Assembly: GCA_019509785.1 (NCBI GenBank)
Contig: JAEKLQ010000022.1
Span: forward strand, 211,936-275,935
Source: Fibrobacterota bacterium
Lineage (GTDB): Bacteria; Fibrobacterota; Fibrobacteria; UBA11236
DNA length: 64,000 bases
Reading direction: 5' to 3'
Shown here: in pieces, positions 46,877 to 55,538 of the stretch
Position numbering within the stretch: the stretch's first letter is position 1
Layout of the letters: the number at the start of each line of letters is the position of its first letter
Position numbers and translations under genes: made by a program
Notes under the pieces: generated by a model
Database searches by the model: none
Told to the model about the DNA's origin: nothing
What the model saw: only the letters and a program-made list of their open reading frames with translations

Positions 46877-47491
46877 TCAGATTTGCTTGCCCTTGCGGAT
46901 ATGCAGGGTAAGGATGCGGCAGTCGGATAAAGCGCGATAGGAATGCGGTAGCACCGCATCGAACTGCAAGGCGTCCCCTTCCTTCAAAACGTGTTGCTCG
47001 TCGTTAAGGACCATTTCGATGCTGCCCTGGAGCACCCAGCAGATTTCGTGATCGTTGTGATGCACCTCGGGACGGTTGACCGTGCCCCCGGCCATGGCCG
47101 ATCCCAGGAAGCATTGGATGTTGATGAAGTTGATGTGCTGGAACTGGAAGCCGCCCGATACGTAATGCTGCGAGTGGGTGGTTTGGGCGGTGCGGAATTC
47201 AGCCAAGCCCAGAAGATCGGTGGCCGAGATCCCGAAGGCTTTGCCCAAGCGCGAAAGCGTGTCCAGCTCGGGAACCGCCTGGTTGCGCTCGATGCGCGAA
47301 ATGACCGCGGTGGAAATTCCCGAGGCCTGGGCTATGTCCGCGATGGTGAAGCCCTGGGCCTTGCGGAGATTGCGCAGGATGGAAAAATCGTATACGCGCG
47401 TCTTTCCCGGAGCGGCCTCCGGGACTGCTTGCTCCGATTTCTCGTTCTCGTTGGCATCCAGGGTTTGCGTGGATTCGGTATCGTCCGTCAT
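46877..47491 (-). CDS. XRE-cupin transcriptional regulator
   Basis: This 204-residue protein has a disordered acidic N-terminus, an XRE helix-turn-helix (about residues 38-93, FTIADIAQASGISTAVISRIERN), and a cupin domain (about 115-200) with EVHHNDHEICWVLQGSIEMVL. XRE-cupin proteins commonly sense a small molecule and regulate the neighbouring catabolic genes. Its start overlaps the enolase-superfamily stop (ATGA). It may bind the palindrome at 48953-48975. Confidence 0.88.
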   Translation of the reverse strand: MTDDTESTQTLDANENEKSEQAVPEAAPGKTRVYDFSILRNLRKAQGFTIADIAQASGISTAVISRIERNQAVPELDTLSRLGKAFGISATDLLGLAEFRTAQTTHSQHYVSGGFQFQHINFINIQCFLGSAMAGGTVNRPEVHHNDHEICWVLQGSIEMVLNDEQHVLKEGDALQFDAVLPHSYRALSDCRILTLHIRKGKQI

Positions 47492-48942
47492 GAGGCGTTC
47501 CTTCCTTCCTGGTGGCCTTCCCCGATCAGATCGGCCGGGATCCCCGGGAGCCGGACCGGCTCCAAAGCGTCCCAATCGGGTTCGGTCGCGGCGCCGAAAC
47601 CGCGAAGGTTGATATCGGCGGCATTGATGTATCCGTTTTCGATGCGCACCACCGGGGATGCGCCTTCCCGGGCGGAGTAAAGCGAGGGAAAGTCCCGCAG
47701 GGCGTCTTCCCGTTCCCGGGGGGAGAGGAAGTCGCATCCCACGATATAATGATGGCCGTTCCGCTCGCTGTGGCGGATCCCCAAGGCCGCGGCTACGCAC
47801 AGGTCCTGCTGCAAGGGCAGGGTGGGTACGTTGGTCAGATCCTCGCTGGAGAGGATGGGCGTCAGTTTTCCCGAAGCCTCCGCGGTCTTGATCGCCATGT
47901 AACTGTGCAGGGTGCGGAACACGCCTTTGCAATTCTTAGCCGAAATCCCCTGGTAACCGAGGGCCAAGGCGCGGTCCACCGCTTCGTCGTCGCCGTCGGA
48001 TTCGTCGATGATCATGGGCTTGAATCGGGATATCTCCGCCAGGGGCTCCGCCACGGCGTCGAGGAGGGAATGGGCCCGGCCGACCGGCTGCTCGATGAAC
48101 AGGGTCCGTTCCCATAGGCCGCGCAACGCGGGATCGGCCTGGGCCGCCCCGATGAAGGCCGCGAAATCGGCCATGTCGTGGAACTGCTCGTTTCCGTCCA
48201 GGGTGGCCCGATAATCCCCGGCCTGCGCGTCCAGCACCGATGCGATGCGGCGGAGCCGTTCCCTCGAGGCTCCGGCATCGCCGGTGATCTTGATTTTGAA
48301 GAAGCGCGTCCGGTACCGCCGCACCACTTGCTCCAGGGATTCCGGCAAGCCGTCATTCACGGGTTCGCTGATGTCCGAATCCAGGATGGGATCGGCCAGG
48401 CCTATGGTATGCCGCACTGCAATCAATTCCAGAGGACGCGCCGGCAAAAGGTCCGCGAGATGTGCGCCATACCCGAGCAGGTTCGCTTTCAGGGCCGCGT
48501 GCAGGGTAACGCCGGCATGGCGGCAGGCGGCGTCGATAAGTGCGGAGTCCACCAAGGCGACCCCGAAACCGGCGGTGAGATCGTTAAGGCCCTTGGCCGT
48601 GGCGGCTTTCCGCACCGTCGGTTCGGCCACCTTGTGCAGGAACCATACCGGCGCCGCGTCCAGCTTCATATACTCGTCCAAGGCCAGGCGCAGGGAGACG
48701 GAAAGATCCTGGATGTTGTCGGCGTGCGTCTTGCCCGCCGCCTTATCGAACCATAGGGGAGGGATGCCGCAAGCGCTGGCCCCGTCGATAAGCGCGCCGT
48801 CGGCGGATTCCAGCTTGAGCCGCAGATGCAAAATAGGCATCTGGGTCATGGTGGCACGCCCGAACCGGAACGGCATCCGGGTTTTCACCTGGCGGGAGAA
48901 GACTGAGGCTTCGCGAAGTCGGAATTGAGGGGAACTTGTCAT
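47488..48942 (-). CDS. Enolase-superfamily enzyme
   Basis: This protein of about 484 residues (starting at ATG 48940-48942) fits the mandelate racemase/muconate lactonizing branch of the enolase superfamily. It has FFKIKITGD (the KxK base motif), ATLDGNEQF, FIEQPVG, MIIDESDGD and GISAKNCKG, covering the metal and lysine positions. Members abstract the alpha proton of carboxylates. In a uronate locus, a sugar-acid dehydratase or an epimerase is likely. A GTG at 49006-49008 could extend the N-terminus, but then the palindrome at 48953-48975 would be coding. The first 25 residues are not conserved-looking. Confidence 0.82.
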   Translation of the reverse strand: MTSSPQFRLREASVFSRQVKTRMPFRFGRATMTQMPILHLRLKLESADGALIDGASACGIPPLWFDKAAGKTHADNIQDLSVSLRLALDEYMKLDAAPVWFLHKVAEPTVRKAATAKGLNDLTAGFGVALVDSALIDAACRHAGVTLHAALKANLLGYGAHLADLLPARPLELIAVRHTIGLADPILDSDISEPVNDGLPESLEQVVRRYRTRFFKIKITGDAGASRERLRRIASVLDAQAGDYRATLDGNEQFHDMADFAAFIGAAQADPALRGLWERTLFIEQPVGRAHSLLDAVAEPLAEISRFKPMIIDESDGDDEAVDRALALGYQGISAKNCKGVFRTLHSYMAIKTAEASGKLTPILSSEDLTNVPTLPLQQDLCVAAALGIRHSERNGHHYIVGCDFLSPREREDALRDFPSLYSAREGASPVVRIENGYINAADINLRGFGAATEPDWDALEPVRLPGIPADLIGEGHQEGRNAS

Positions 48943-48952
48943 AACGCTATCT

Positions 48953-48975
48953 GATTTTACTACTTCAGTAAAATC
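48953..48975. promoter_or_regulatory. Perfect palindrome in the divergent uronate promoter
   Basis: Nine-base arms GATTTTACT and AGTAAAATC surround five bases. The site lies 10 bases upstream of the enolase-superfamily start and about 150 bases upstream of the Old Yellow Enzyme homologue, in an AT-rich divergent region. It looks like an operator, with the XRE-cupin protein as the nearest candidate binder. Confidence 0.6.
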
Positions 48976-49121
48976 CAGGCTTGAGGTATTTGGTTCTAAT
49001 TCCGACACCTAAAAGTTCTTCTATGATAGATATTACGGATTAAGATACTGTTATAGATAAAATATACGGTGTAAATTTCCTTTCGGGTTATATTATTTCT
49101 GAAATATTTGATCGAGAGAAG

Positions 49122-50630
49122 ATGCAAGCGGATATTAAAAGAATTACGTCGATTAAGTCCCCAGCCTCATTCCGTGAACGGATGGTGGAACTGGGATTAG
49201 ACCTGCCCATTGAGGATTCCATCCAGAAGGCGCCGGATTCGCCCTTGGCCCAAAGCCTGGACGTGGCGGGTTTCCGCATCGGCAATCGTTGGGCCATCCA
49301 TCCGATGGAGGGTTGGGATGCGACGTCGAACGGTCGTCCTACTCCGGATCTGATCCGTCGCTGGCGGCGCTTCGGGGAGTCCGGCGCCAAACTATTGTGG
49401 GGCATGGAAGCGATCGCGATACGCGCGGACGGGCGCGCGAACCCCAACCAATTGCTGGCGAACCCAAGTACCATGGCCGAGCTTGCCGAGGCCGCCCATC
49501 AGGCCCTGGAGGCGCACGCCCGATCCTTCGGTACCGCCGCGGACGTGCTCTGGGGTTTCCAGCTGACCCATTCAGGCCGTTTTTGCCGCCCCCGCGATAA
49601 AGAGAAGCTCGAGCCCAAGCTGGCCTACGCCCATCCCATCCTCAATCCGAAGTTCGGATTGCCCATGGATTATCCCGTCCTGTCCGACGACGATGTCAAG
49701 GATCTGGTCGAGCATTACGTGGAGGCGGCCAGGTTGGCCGATCAGGCCGGCGTGCCCTTCGTGGATATCAAGCAATGCCATGGTTACCTGGGCCATGAAT
49801 TCCTCTCCGCCTTTACCCGCAAGGGGAAATACGGGGGCGAGACCCTGGAAGAGCGGTCCACCTTCGCTCGTGAAATCATCGCCGGCATCCGCCAGGTCGC
49901 GCCGCGGCTCATCCTCGGGGTGCGGGTCTCGGCTTTCGACTTCGTGCCTTTCAAGCCCGACCCGGTATTGGCCAACGGCGGCAACCTAGGGCCGGGCACG
50001 CCCGAGGATTATTCCGCTTGCCTTCCCTATAAGTACGGCTTCGGGGTGGACAGGGAAAATCCCGTGCAATACGATCTGGCCGAGACCGCGCAATACCTAG
50101 CCCTTCTCAAGGCCTGGGGCGTGGCTATCGTCAACATTTCCGCCGGCTCGCCATATTACAATCCGCACATCCAACGCCCGGCGCTGTTCCCGCCTTCCGA
50201 CGGGTATCAGCCCGCGGAGGATCCCATCATCAATGTGGAGCGGCAAATCCAAGCCGTGCGCAAGCTCAAGGCCGCCGTCCCGGATATGCCCCTGGTCAGC
50301 TCGGGGCTTACCTATCTGCAAGAGTACATGCCGCAAGTGGCCCAGGCGCTGGTCCGCCAGGGATGGACCGATTTCGCGGGAATGGGCCGCATGGTGCTGT
50401 CTTACCCGCGCATCATCGCCGATTCCCTGGAAAAGGGAAGCCTCGAGACCAAGGCCATTTGCCGCACCTTTTCGGATTGCACCACCGCGCCGCGCAACGG
50501 CATCAAATCGGGCTGCTATCCCCTGGACGAGTACTACCGCAAGCGCGACGAGGGCGAGCAGTTGCGGAAGTTGAAGAAGGACCTGAAGGAAAAGTTCAAG
50601 CAGGTCCAGGAACCCAAGGAAGTGGCCTAG
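49122..50630 (+). CDS. NADH:flavin oxidoreductase (Old Yellow Enzyme family)
   Basis: This 502-residue protein has the TIM-barrel FMN-binding pattern of the Old Yellow Enzyme family: NRWAIHPMEGWD near residue 55, LWGFQLTHSGRFC near 145, HGYLGHEFLSAFTRKGKYGG near 221, and GMGRMVLSYPRI near 421. Most known members reduce activated C=C bonds. It is divergent from the enolase-superfamily gene across the operator, so it is probably coregulated. A role on an unsaturated sugar acid is inference. The C-terminus ends in a Lys/Glu-rich coiled stretch. Confidence 0.88.
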   Translation: MQADIKRITSIKSPASFRERMVELGLDLPIEDSIQKAPDSPLAQSLDVAGFRIGNRWAIHPMEGWDATSNGRPTPDLIRRWRRFGESGAKLLWGMEAIAIRADGRANPNQLLANPSTMAELAEAAHQALEAHARSFGTAADVLWGFQLTHSGRFCRPRDKEKLEPKLAYAHPILNPKFGLPMDYPVLSDDDVKDLVEHYVEAARLADQAGVPFVDIKQCHGYLGHEFLSAFTRKGKYGGETLEERSTFAREIIAGIRQVAPRLILGVRVSAFDFVPFKPDPVLANGGNLGPGTPEDYSACLPYKYGFGVDRENPVQYDLAETAQYLALLKAWGVAIVNISAGSPYYNPHIQRPALFPPSDGYQPAEDPIINVERQIQAVRKLKAAVPDMPLVSSGLTYLQEYMPQVAQALVRQGWTDFAGMGRMVLSYPRIIADSLEKGSLETKAICRTFSDCTTAPRNGIKSGCYPLDEYYRKRDEGEQLRKLKKDLKEKFKQVQEPKEVA

Positions 50631-50679
50631 GCGGTTCGCAACCGGGATCCCGCGCCCCGGGGACCATGCAGAATGGTTC

Positions 50680-50708
50680 TTGACCCGCACGTGGGAATGC
50701 CGTATCTT
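50680..50708 (+). promoter_or_regulatory. Promoter of the candidate small RNA
   Basis: TTGACC (50680-50685) and TATCTT (50703-50708) are separated by exactly 17 bases, a good sigma-70-type layout. The expected start is about 50715. Confidence 0.65.
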
Positions 50709-50712
50709 GATC

Positions 50713-50810
50713 TCAGATAGCCTGCCGGGGCGGTGAAATCCGGGAAACCGGAACCCGCTTGATAGTCGGGGCTAGTGGGGGGGCGGATCCGATGGGTCCG
50801 CCCCTTTTTT
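50713..50810 (+). ncRNA. Candidate small structured RNA with own promoter and terminator
   Basis: About 98 bases follow the promoter and end in a strong terminator, with no convincing reading frame. The region can fold as nested stems: TAGCC/GGCTA, GCGG/CCGC, and a TCCGG-GAAA-CCGGA hairpin with a GNRA tetraloop. It does not match any riboswitch, SRP or 6S pattern that I can check by eye. It lies between the Old Yellow Enzyme homologue and the convergent mnmA gene. The 5' end is approximate. Confidence 0.55.
50780..50810 (+). terminator. Rho-independent terminator
   Basis: GGGGCGGA and TCCGCCCC pair, extended by CC/GG with a single bulged T around a short loop, then six Ts. The hairpin would end the small RNA and any read-through from the gene at 49122-50630. 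Confidence 0.85.
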
Positions 50811-50851
50811 ATTGGCGAAACCTGCGGTTATTCGGCCCGCGGCGCGTGGCT

Positions 50852-52006
50852 CTAAAGCGTTTCCTTGATCCTCGCCCCGCCGATCAGCCGGTCCCCAACG
50901 TAGAAGACCGCCGACTGCCCCGGGCTCACGCAGTAGCCGGGTTCCTTCAGGGTTACCGTAATCCAGCCGTTACCCTCGTCCCTCACGATGGCCGGCTTCG
51001 CCGGGGAACGGTAGCGGTACTGGGCCAGGCATTCCTTTTCCCCTTCGAAGGGCTCGAAGAAATTGGCGCGGTCCGCGCGGAAGCCGAAGCAATCCAGATC
51101 CGATTTCTTCCCTAGGAGCAAGGTATTGGTCGCCCGGTCCAGCTTCTTCACGTAAAGGGGCTCGGTCTCGGGGCCCGTCGCCGCAGCGGTCGCCGAACCC
51201 AGGCCCTTGCGCTGCCCGATGGTGTAGAAGGGCAAACCCTGGTGAGGGCCCAAGTCCTTACCGTCGGGCCCGCGCATGCGGCCGGGGGCGATGTCGGCGC
51301 CTTGGGCTTGCGCGCGTTCGCCCACGAAGCGGCGGTAATCGCCGTCCGGGATGAAGCAAATGTCCATGCTTTCGCGCTTTTGCGCCGTACGGAGGGCGGC
51401 GTCGGCCGCCAGCTTCCGCACCTCGGGCTTGGACAGGTTGGCCAGGGGGAACAAGGTCTTCTCCAGGGTAACCGGCGGGATACCCCAGAGGAAATAGCTC
51501 TGATCCTTGGCCGCATCGCCCCGCACGATGAAGGCGCGTCCGTCGAGGGCGGCGGTTTTGGCGTAATGTCCGGTCGCGATGTAGTCGGCCCCCACGGCCT
51601 TGGCGCGTTTCCAGAGCGCATCCCATTTCACGAAGCTGTTGCAGTTCACGCAAGGATTGGGCGTCTCGCCTGCAAGATAAGCTTGGTAGAAGGGCTGGAT
51701 CACCCGCTCTTCGAACTCTTCGCGCATATCGAGGGTGAAATGCGGGATGCCGATTTGATCGCAGACGCGCTTGGCGTCCATGGCGCTATCGGCGGTGCAA
51801 CAGGTCTTTTCGCCGCCTTCGGTTTCGCAAGCGTCGGCCGGGGCCGCATCCTTGTCGTCCGGGCTCCACAATTTCATGGTGATGCCCACGGCGCGGTAGC
51901 CGGCCTTCTGGATCAGCAAGGCCGCGACGGAAGAATCGACGCCGCCGCTCATGGCGACGGCCACCAGGGCGCCTTTGGGCGCATGCATCGGGTCGCGTTC
52001 GATCAT
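50852..52006 (-). CDS. mnmA: tRNA-uridine 2-sulfurtransferase MnmA
   Basis: This 384-residue enzyme adds sulfur to uridine 34 of Lys, Glu and Gln tRNAs. The PP-loop AMSGGVDSSVAA lies near residue 18. The family region with catalytic cysteines includes NPCVNCNSFVKWD near 117 and a Cys in the RDAKDQSYFLWG-like segment downstream. The first 80 residues contain an extra CETEGGEKTCCTADSA loop common in the family. It is a single minus-strand gene. Confidence 0.95.
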   Translation of the reverse strand: MIERDPMHAPKGALVAVAMSGGVDSSVAALLIQKAGYRAVGITMKLWSPDDKDAAPADACETEGGEKTCCTADSAMDAKRVCDQIGIPHFTLDMREEFEERVIQPFYQAYLAGETPNPCVNCNSFVKWDALWKRAKAVGADYIATGHYAKTAALDGRAFIVRGDAAKDQSYFLWGIPPVTLEKTLFPLANLSKPEVRKLAADAALRTAQKRESMDICFIPDGDYRRFVGERAQAQGADIAPGRMRGPDGKDLGPHQGLPFYTIGQRKGLGSATAAATGPETEPLYVKKLDRATNTLLLGKKSDLDCFGFRADRANFFEPFEGEKECLAQYRYRSPAKPAIVRDEGNGWITVTLKEPGYCVSPGQSAVFYVGDRLIGGARIKETL

Positions 52007-52231
52007 CTAGTAGGGTTCCAACCGCAGCCCGGTCCTTAAGCGTAACCTTTGGCGTAACCTTCGGGCCCGGCGCCGGGCCCGTTCGGGGCGGAAGCCCTTA
52101 AGATAGACGTTCGCGGAAGGAAGCGGCAAGTATGGGATCGGGCGGCGCATTTTCCGGCATGAGAGTATCTAATGGGAACGTCCCGAAGGGAGCTTGCGAA
52201 GTTCGCGAACGGCGGAAGGAAAAGGGGAATC

Positions 52232-54031
52232 ATGGCTGCATCCAGGCAAGGTCCGGTATTGGCGATGGTCTTGGGCCTTTGCCTCGGGGGCGCGTCAGCC
52301 CTGGGTACGCTAAACCCGTATTTCACCCAAAAGAGCATCCTTCCCTCTGAGCTGGCCAATATCAGCGGCATCGGCGGGATGGACCTACTCCCGAACGGGG
52401 ATGGGGTTATTTGCACTTGGGGCGGCAGCATGAACAATGCCGGCCGTAGCCCGGCCACGAGCAATGGCGAAGTCTGGATCATCCCCGCCCTCGCGACCGG
52501 CAGCCCTGGCGTCCCGGTGCGGATCGCCCAAGGGCTGCGCGAACCTATGGGCGTGAAGGTGGTCGGCCCGGATTTCTACGTCATGGAGAAGCCCCGTCTC
52601 GTGAAGTTTTCCGGTTCGGGGGCGACCTGGACCCAGTCCACCCTTTGGACCTTGCCCGATGCTTGGTATAACGATGCGCAGTACCTCCATTTTTCATTCG
52701 GATTGGAGTTCAAGGATTCCGCCTTTTGGATCACCACGGCGGTCGCTTTCCCGCTGGATCCCGACGGGTCCCGGGAGCGCGGCGCCTTGATGAAGATCGC
52801 CTTCGATGGAAGCGGATTCACCCAATATGCCCGGGGCCTTCGGGAACCCGACGGCATCGGGCTAGGGCCGGAAAACGAGGTCTTCACCACGGAGAACCAG
52901 GGCGAATGGAAGCCCACCAACGCCTTGTATTGGATTCCCACTCCCGGGACCGAGCCCGCCAAGCATGGCCGATTCTACGGATATCGCACCAACCTGAACA
53001 ATGATTGCCATCTCATACCCTACGCCGCGGTCGACCAGGATAATTGCCCCAGCGATCCCGTCTATCCGCCGGCGGTATGGTTGCCATACGGGAGCTTCAC
53101 CAACAGCCCCACCCGTCCCATCCTCTTGAAAAGCGGAGCCTACGCCGGGCAGATGATGTTCGGCGATATTTACCATGGCGGCATTTTCCGGACCTTTTTG
53201 GAGAAGGTGAACGGAGAATGGCAGGGCGCCGCATTCGCTTTGATGGACCAGAGATTGGGTTATGGAGGCGTCCAATTCGGGATCCATCAGTTCCTCTACA
53301 CCCCATCAGGTTCCATTCTGGTGGCGGGGATCGGCGGAGGCGCCTGCGGCTTGGGTGGCGAACAGGATTGGAATTGGCGTGGTACCTGCCGGGGTTTGGA
53401 TTTGCTAATCCCGACCGATTCCGTTCCCTTCGATATCCTCGCCATCCGATCGGTTCGTGACGGATTCGATGTCGAACTCACGGAACCAGCGAACTCCGCG
53501 GCCGGCCTGGCCGCCAATTGGACGGTGAAGACAACTGTCTATACTCCGGTTCAGGAACATGGGGGCGATTTCAGCGCCTCCGACAACAACGTCCGTGTCG
53601 CGGTCGATTCCGCCATCCTCAGCGGAGACGGCAAGCATGTCCGCCTGAAAATGGCGACCCTATTACCGAAGCGCATGTACGCCATCACCGCCGACAGCGC
53701 GGTGAAAAGCGCGGGCGGGTCCGGCTTGTGGACGAACGTAGGCTATTACACCTTGAACTCGGTCAACGCCTTAACCCGGATAGTTCCATCGGGCGTGGCT
53801 GCCTTCGCGCGCCGGATCCATGGTTCATCGCAACGGGGCCATGTTTCGCTCGCGTTCCCCTTCCAAGGGGCCTGGAGCCTCGATTTGCTCCGATTGGACG
53901 GGTCGCGGATCTCTCGGGCTTCCGGTACCGGCCCGTCCCGATTCGAAAGCGGCGCTTTACCAGCGGGCCTCTATATCCTGTCGGGCCGGGGCGGCGGCGG
54001 ATCGTTCAGCGAACGCATCCGGGTTTGGTAG
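52232..54031 (+). CDS. Secreted beta-propeller glucose/sorbosone dehydrogenase-like protein
   Basis: The protein (599 residues from ATG 52232; an in-frame ATG at 52172 is possible) has a signal peptide and a six-bladed propeller-like region (about residues 35-400) with repeated GLREP segments. These occur in PQQ-dependent sugar dehydrogenases and related lyases. An Ig-like part and a C-terminal beta tail resembling a type IX sorting domain follow (ending FSERIRVW). It may act on extracellular sugars. Catalytic residues were not identified. Confidence 0.7.
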   Translation: MAASRQGPVLAMVLGLCLGGASALGTLNPYFTQKSILPSELANISGIGGMDLLPNGDGVICTWGGSMNNAGRSPATSNGEVWIIPALATGSPGVPVRIAQGLREPMGVKVVGPDFYVMEKPRLVKFSGSGATWTQSTLWTLPDAWYNDAQYLHFSFGLEFKDSAFWITTAVAFPLDPDGSRERGALMKIAFDGSGFTQYARGLREPDGIGLGPENEVFTTENQGEWKPTNALYWIPTPGTEPAKHGRFYGYRTNLNNDCHLIPYAAVDQDNCPSDPVYPPAVWLPYGSFTNSPTRPILLKSGAYAGQMMFGDIYHGGIFRTFLEKVNGEWQGAAFALMDQRLGYGGVQFGIHQFLYTPSGSILVAGIGGGACGLGGEQDWNWRGTCRGLDLLIPTDSVPFDILAIRSVRDGFDVELTEPANSAAGLAANWTVKTTVYTPVQEHGGDFSASDNNVRVAVDSAILSGDGKHVRLKMATLLPKRMYAITADSAVKSAGGSGLWTNVGYYTLNSVNALTRIVPSGVAAFARRIHGSSQRGHVSLAFPFQGAWSLDLLRLDGSRISRASGTGPSRFESGALPAGLYILSGRGGGGSFSERIRVW

Positions 54032-54133
54032 GATTTTTTTTTCCGCCACGGCCAAGCGGCCCGCGCCGGTTGGCATCGGGTTCCTGGGGGTTTACTCGCC
54101 CCTCGAATTCGTGTATCATTCTGGTCTGTTATC

Positions 54134-55126
54134 ATGGACTTCTCCTTCGACACCATCACCAACTGGCTTACGGCGGGCAAAAACCAGGTTCCGGAGCGCG
54201 GCAGCGAATACCTGGAAGTCTACCGCCAGGCGGTCGAGGTCGATTTCAAGGCCTACGATCCCGGCCTCAGCTTGGGCAAATGGCTGGGCTCGGGCGGCTT
54301 CTGCGACGTCTTCCTGATCCCCCTGGTGAACGTGCACGGCAAGGGCCCGCAGACGGTGGTTTTGCGGGTGTTGCGTCCGTCGCTCTACCGCACCCCGGAC
54401 ACCATGGCCAACAACCGCGTGGTGAAAACCTTCCTGGCCGAGATCTTCTACAACACCTACCTCACTTCGCAGAACGTGCGCAACGTGGTGAAGATTTTCG
54501 ATTTCGGGAACCTGCACAACAAGCACTACTTCACCATGATGGATTACGTGGACGGCCCGAACTTCTCCGACCTCATCAAGCGCGGTCCGAAGAACGTGCA
54601 AGAGCTGATGCGGCGCATCATCTTCATCAACGCCGTGGCGGGAGTGGTGGGGGAGCTGCATTTCCGGGGAATCATCCATCGCGATCTAAAGCCCAGCAAC
54701 ATCATCGTGAAGGGATGGGAACCCTACCTTTCCGATTTGGGGGCCGCGCGTTGGATGCACGTGAAGGACGACGTGGGCGACGAGCAGCAGACGGTGCTGG
54801 GGACCCCCTCGCACATGTCCTACGAGCAACTCGACGGCGACTTCTACAAGGTGGATCACCGCACCGACATCTTCTCCCTCGGGGCCATGGCCGCCTATGC
54901 CTTCACCGGCGTCTATCCCTTCGCGAAGCGCGAGGAGATCAACTACCGCGAGGAAGGCATTTCGTCCCTTTCCAAAGTCGAGCCCGAGTTGCCGGAGATC
55001 CCGTTCCGCAAGGGCGAGGTCCTGCGCAACGTGCTCATGCGCTGCATGCACCGCGACATTGAGCAGCGTCCCAAGTCGGTGGTAGAATTCCAGCATGCCC
55101 TTAGCACTTGGATCCTGGAACTGTAA
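54134..55126 (+). CDS. Ser/Thr protein kinase-like protein with altered ATP-site lysine
   Basis: This 330-residue protein has a eukaryote-like kinase fold: a Gly-rich loop GSGGFCDVF (52-60), the helix C Glu in FLAEIF (about 103), catalytic HRDLKPSN (182-189) and DLG (201-203) in place of DFG. The strand 3 lysine that contacts ATP is Arg78 in VVLRVLRP, so activity may be altered. No extracellular or transmembrane domain is present, so it is probably cytosolic. The HAD phosphatase gene follows immediately. Confidence 0.85.
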   Translation: MDFSFDTITNWLTAGKNQVPERGSEYLEVYRQAVEVDFKAYDPGLSLGKWLGSGGFCDVFLIPLVNVHGKGPQTVVLRVLRPSLYRTPDTMANNRVVKTFLAEIFYNTYLTSQNVRNVVKIFDFGNLHNKHYFTMMDYVDGPNFSDLIKRGPKNVQELMRRIIFINAVAGVVGELHFRGIIHRDLKPSNIIVKGWEPYLSDLGAARWMHVKDDVGDEQQTVLGTPSHMSYEQLDGDFYKVDHRTDIFSLGAMAAYAFTGVYPFAKREEINYREEGISSLSKVEPELPEIPFRKGEVLRNVLMRCMHRDIEQRPKSVVEFQHALSTWILEL

Positions 55127-55456
55127 GTGATCATCGCGGTCGATTTCGACGGCACCATCGTCGAGCATAAGTACCCGAAGATCGGCGCCCTGAAGCCGGG
55201 GGCCAAGGAAGCCATGCGGGCCTTCCGGGCGGCGGGCCACAAGATCATCGTTTGGACTTGCCGGGCCGGCCAGGAAGAGCGGGACGTGCGCGCCTTCCTG
55301 CAAGCCAACGATATCCCCTTCGATACCGTGAATAATCCCATCATGGGCGCCGACCTCGGCACCCGCAAGGTCTACGCCGACCTTTACATCGACGATAAAG
55401 GCGTGCAGTTCGACGAGAACTGGGACGAGATCCGCCGCGTCATCACCGGCCCGTAG
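55127..55456 (+). CDS. Small HAD-like phosphatase (BT0820-like)
   Basis: This 109-residue protein has the HAD nucleophile motif DFDGT (residues 6-10), WTCRAGQE near 43, and DLYIDDKGVQF near 84. It resembles the short BT0820-type HAD proteins, whose substrates are unknown. It begins with GTG directly after the kinase stop, so translation is probably coupled. Confidence 0.82.
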   Translation: MIIAVDFDGTIVEHKYPKIGALKPGAKEAMRAFRAAGHKIIVWTCRAGQEERDVRAFLQANDIPFDTVNNPIMGADLGTRKVYADLYIDDKGVQFDENWDEIRRVITGP

Positions 55457-55538
55457 GGATCATTCGCGGACGGGTATCCCCGGGCCACCCTACCGGCGGG
55501 CCGCAAGTACCGGACGCATTAACTAAATTCTCCCTCCT

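Noticed and set aside
50713..50810. Possible known riboswitch or SRP RNA
   Set aside because: No match by eye to SAM, SAH, TPP, cobalamin, glycine, guanidine, ZTP, c-di-GMP or SRP signatures, and no plus-strand coding gene follows it.
54034..54048. Run of Ts after the propeller gene as a terminator
   Set aside because: The nearest hairpin is weak and about 20 bases away, so an intrinsic terminator is not supported.
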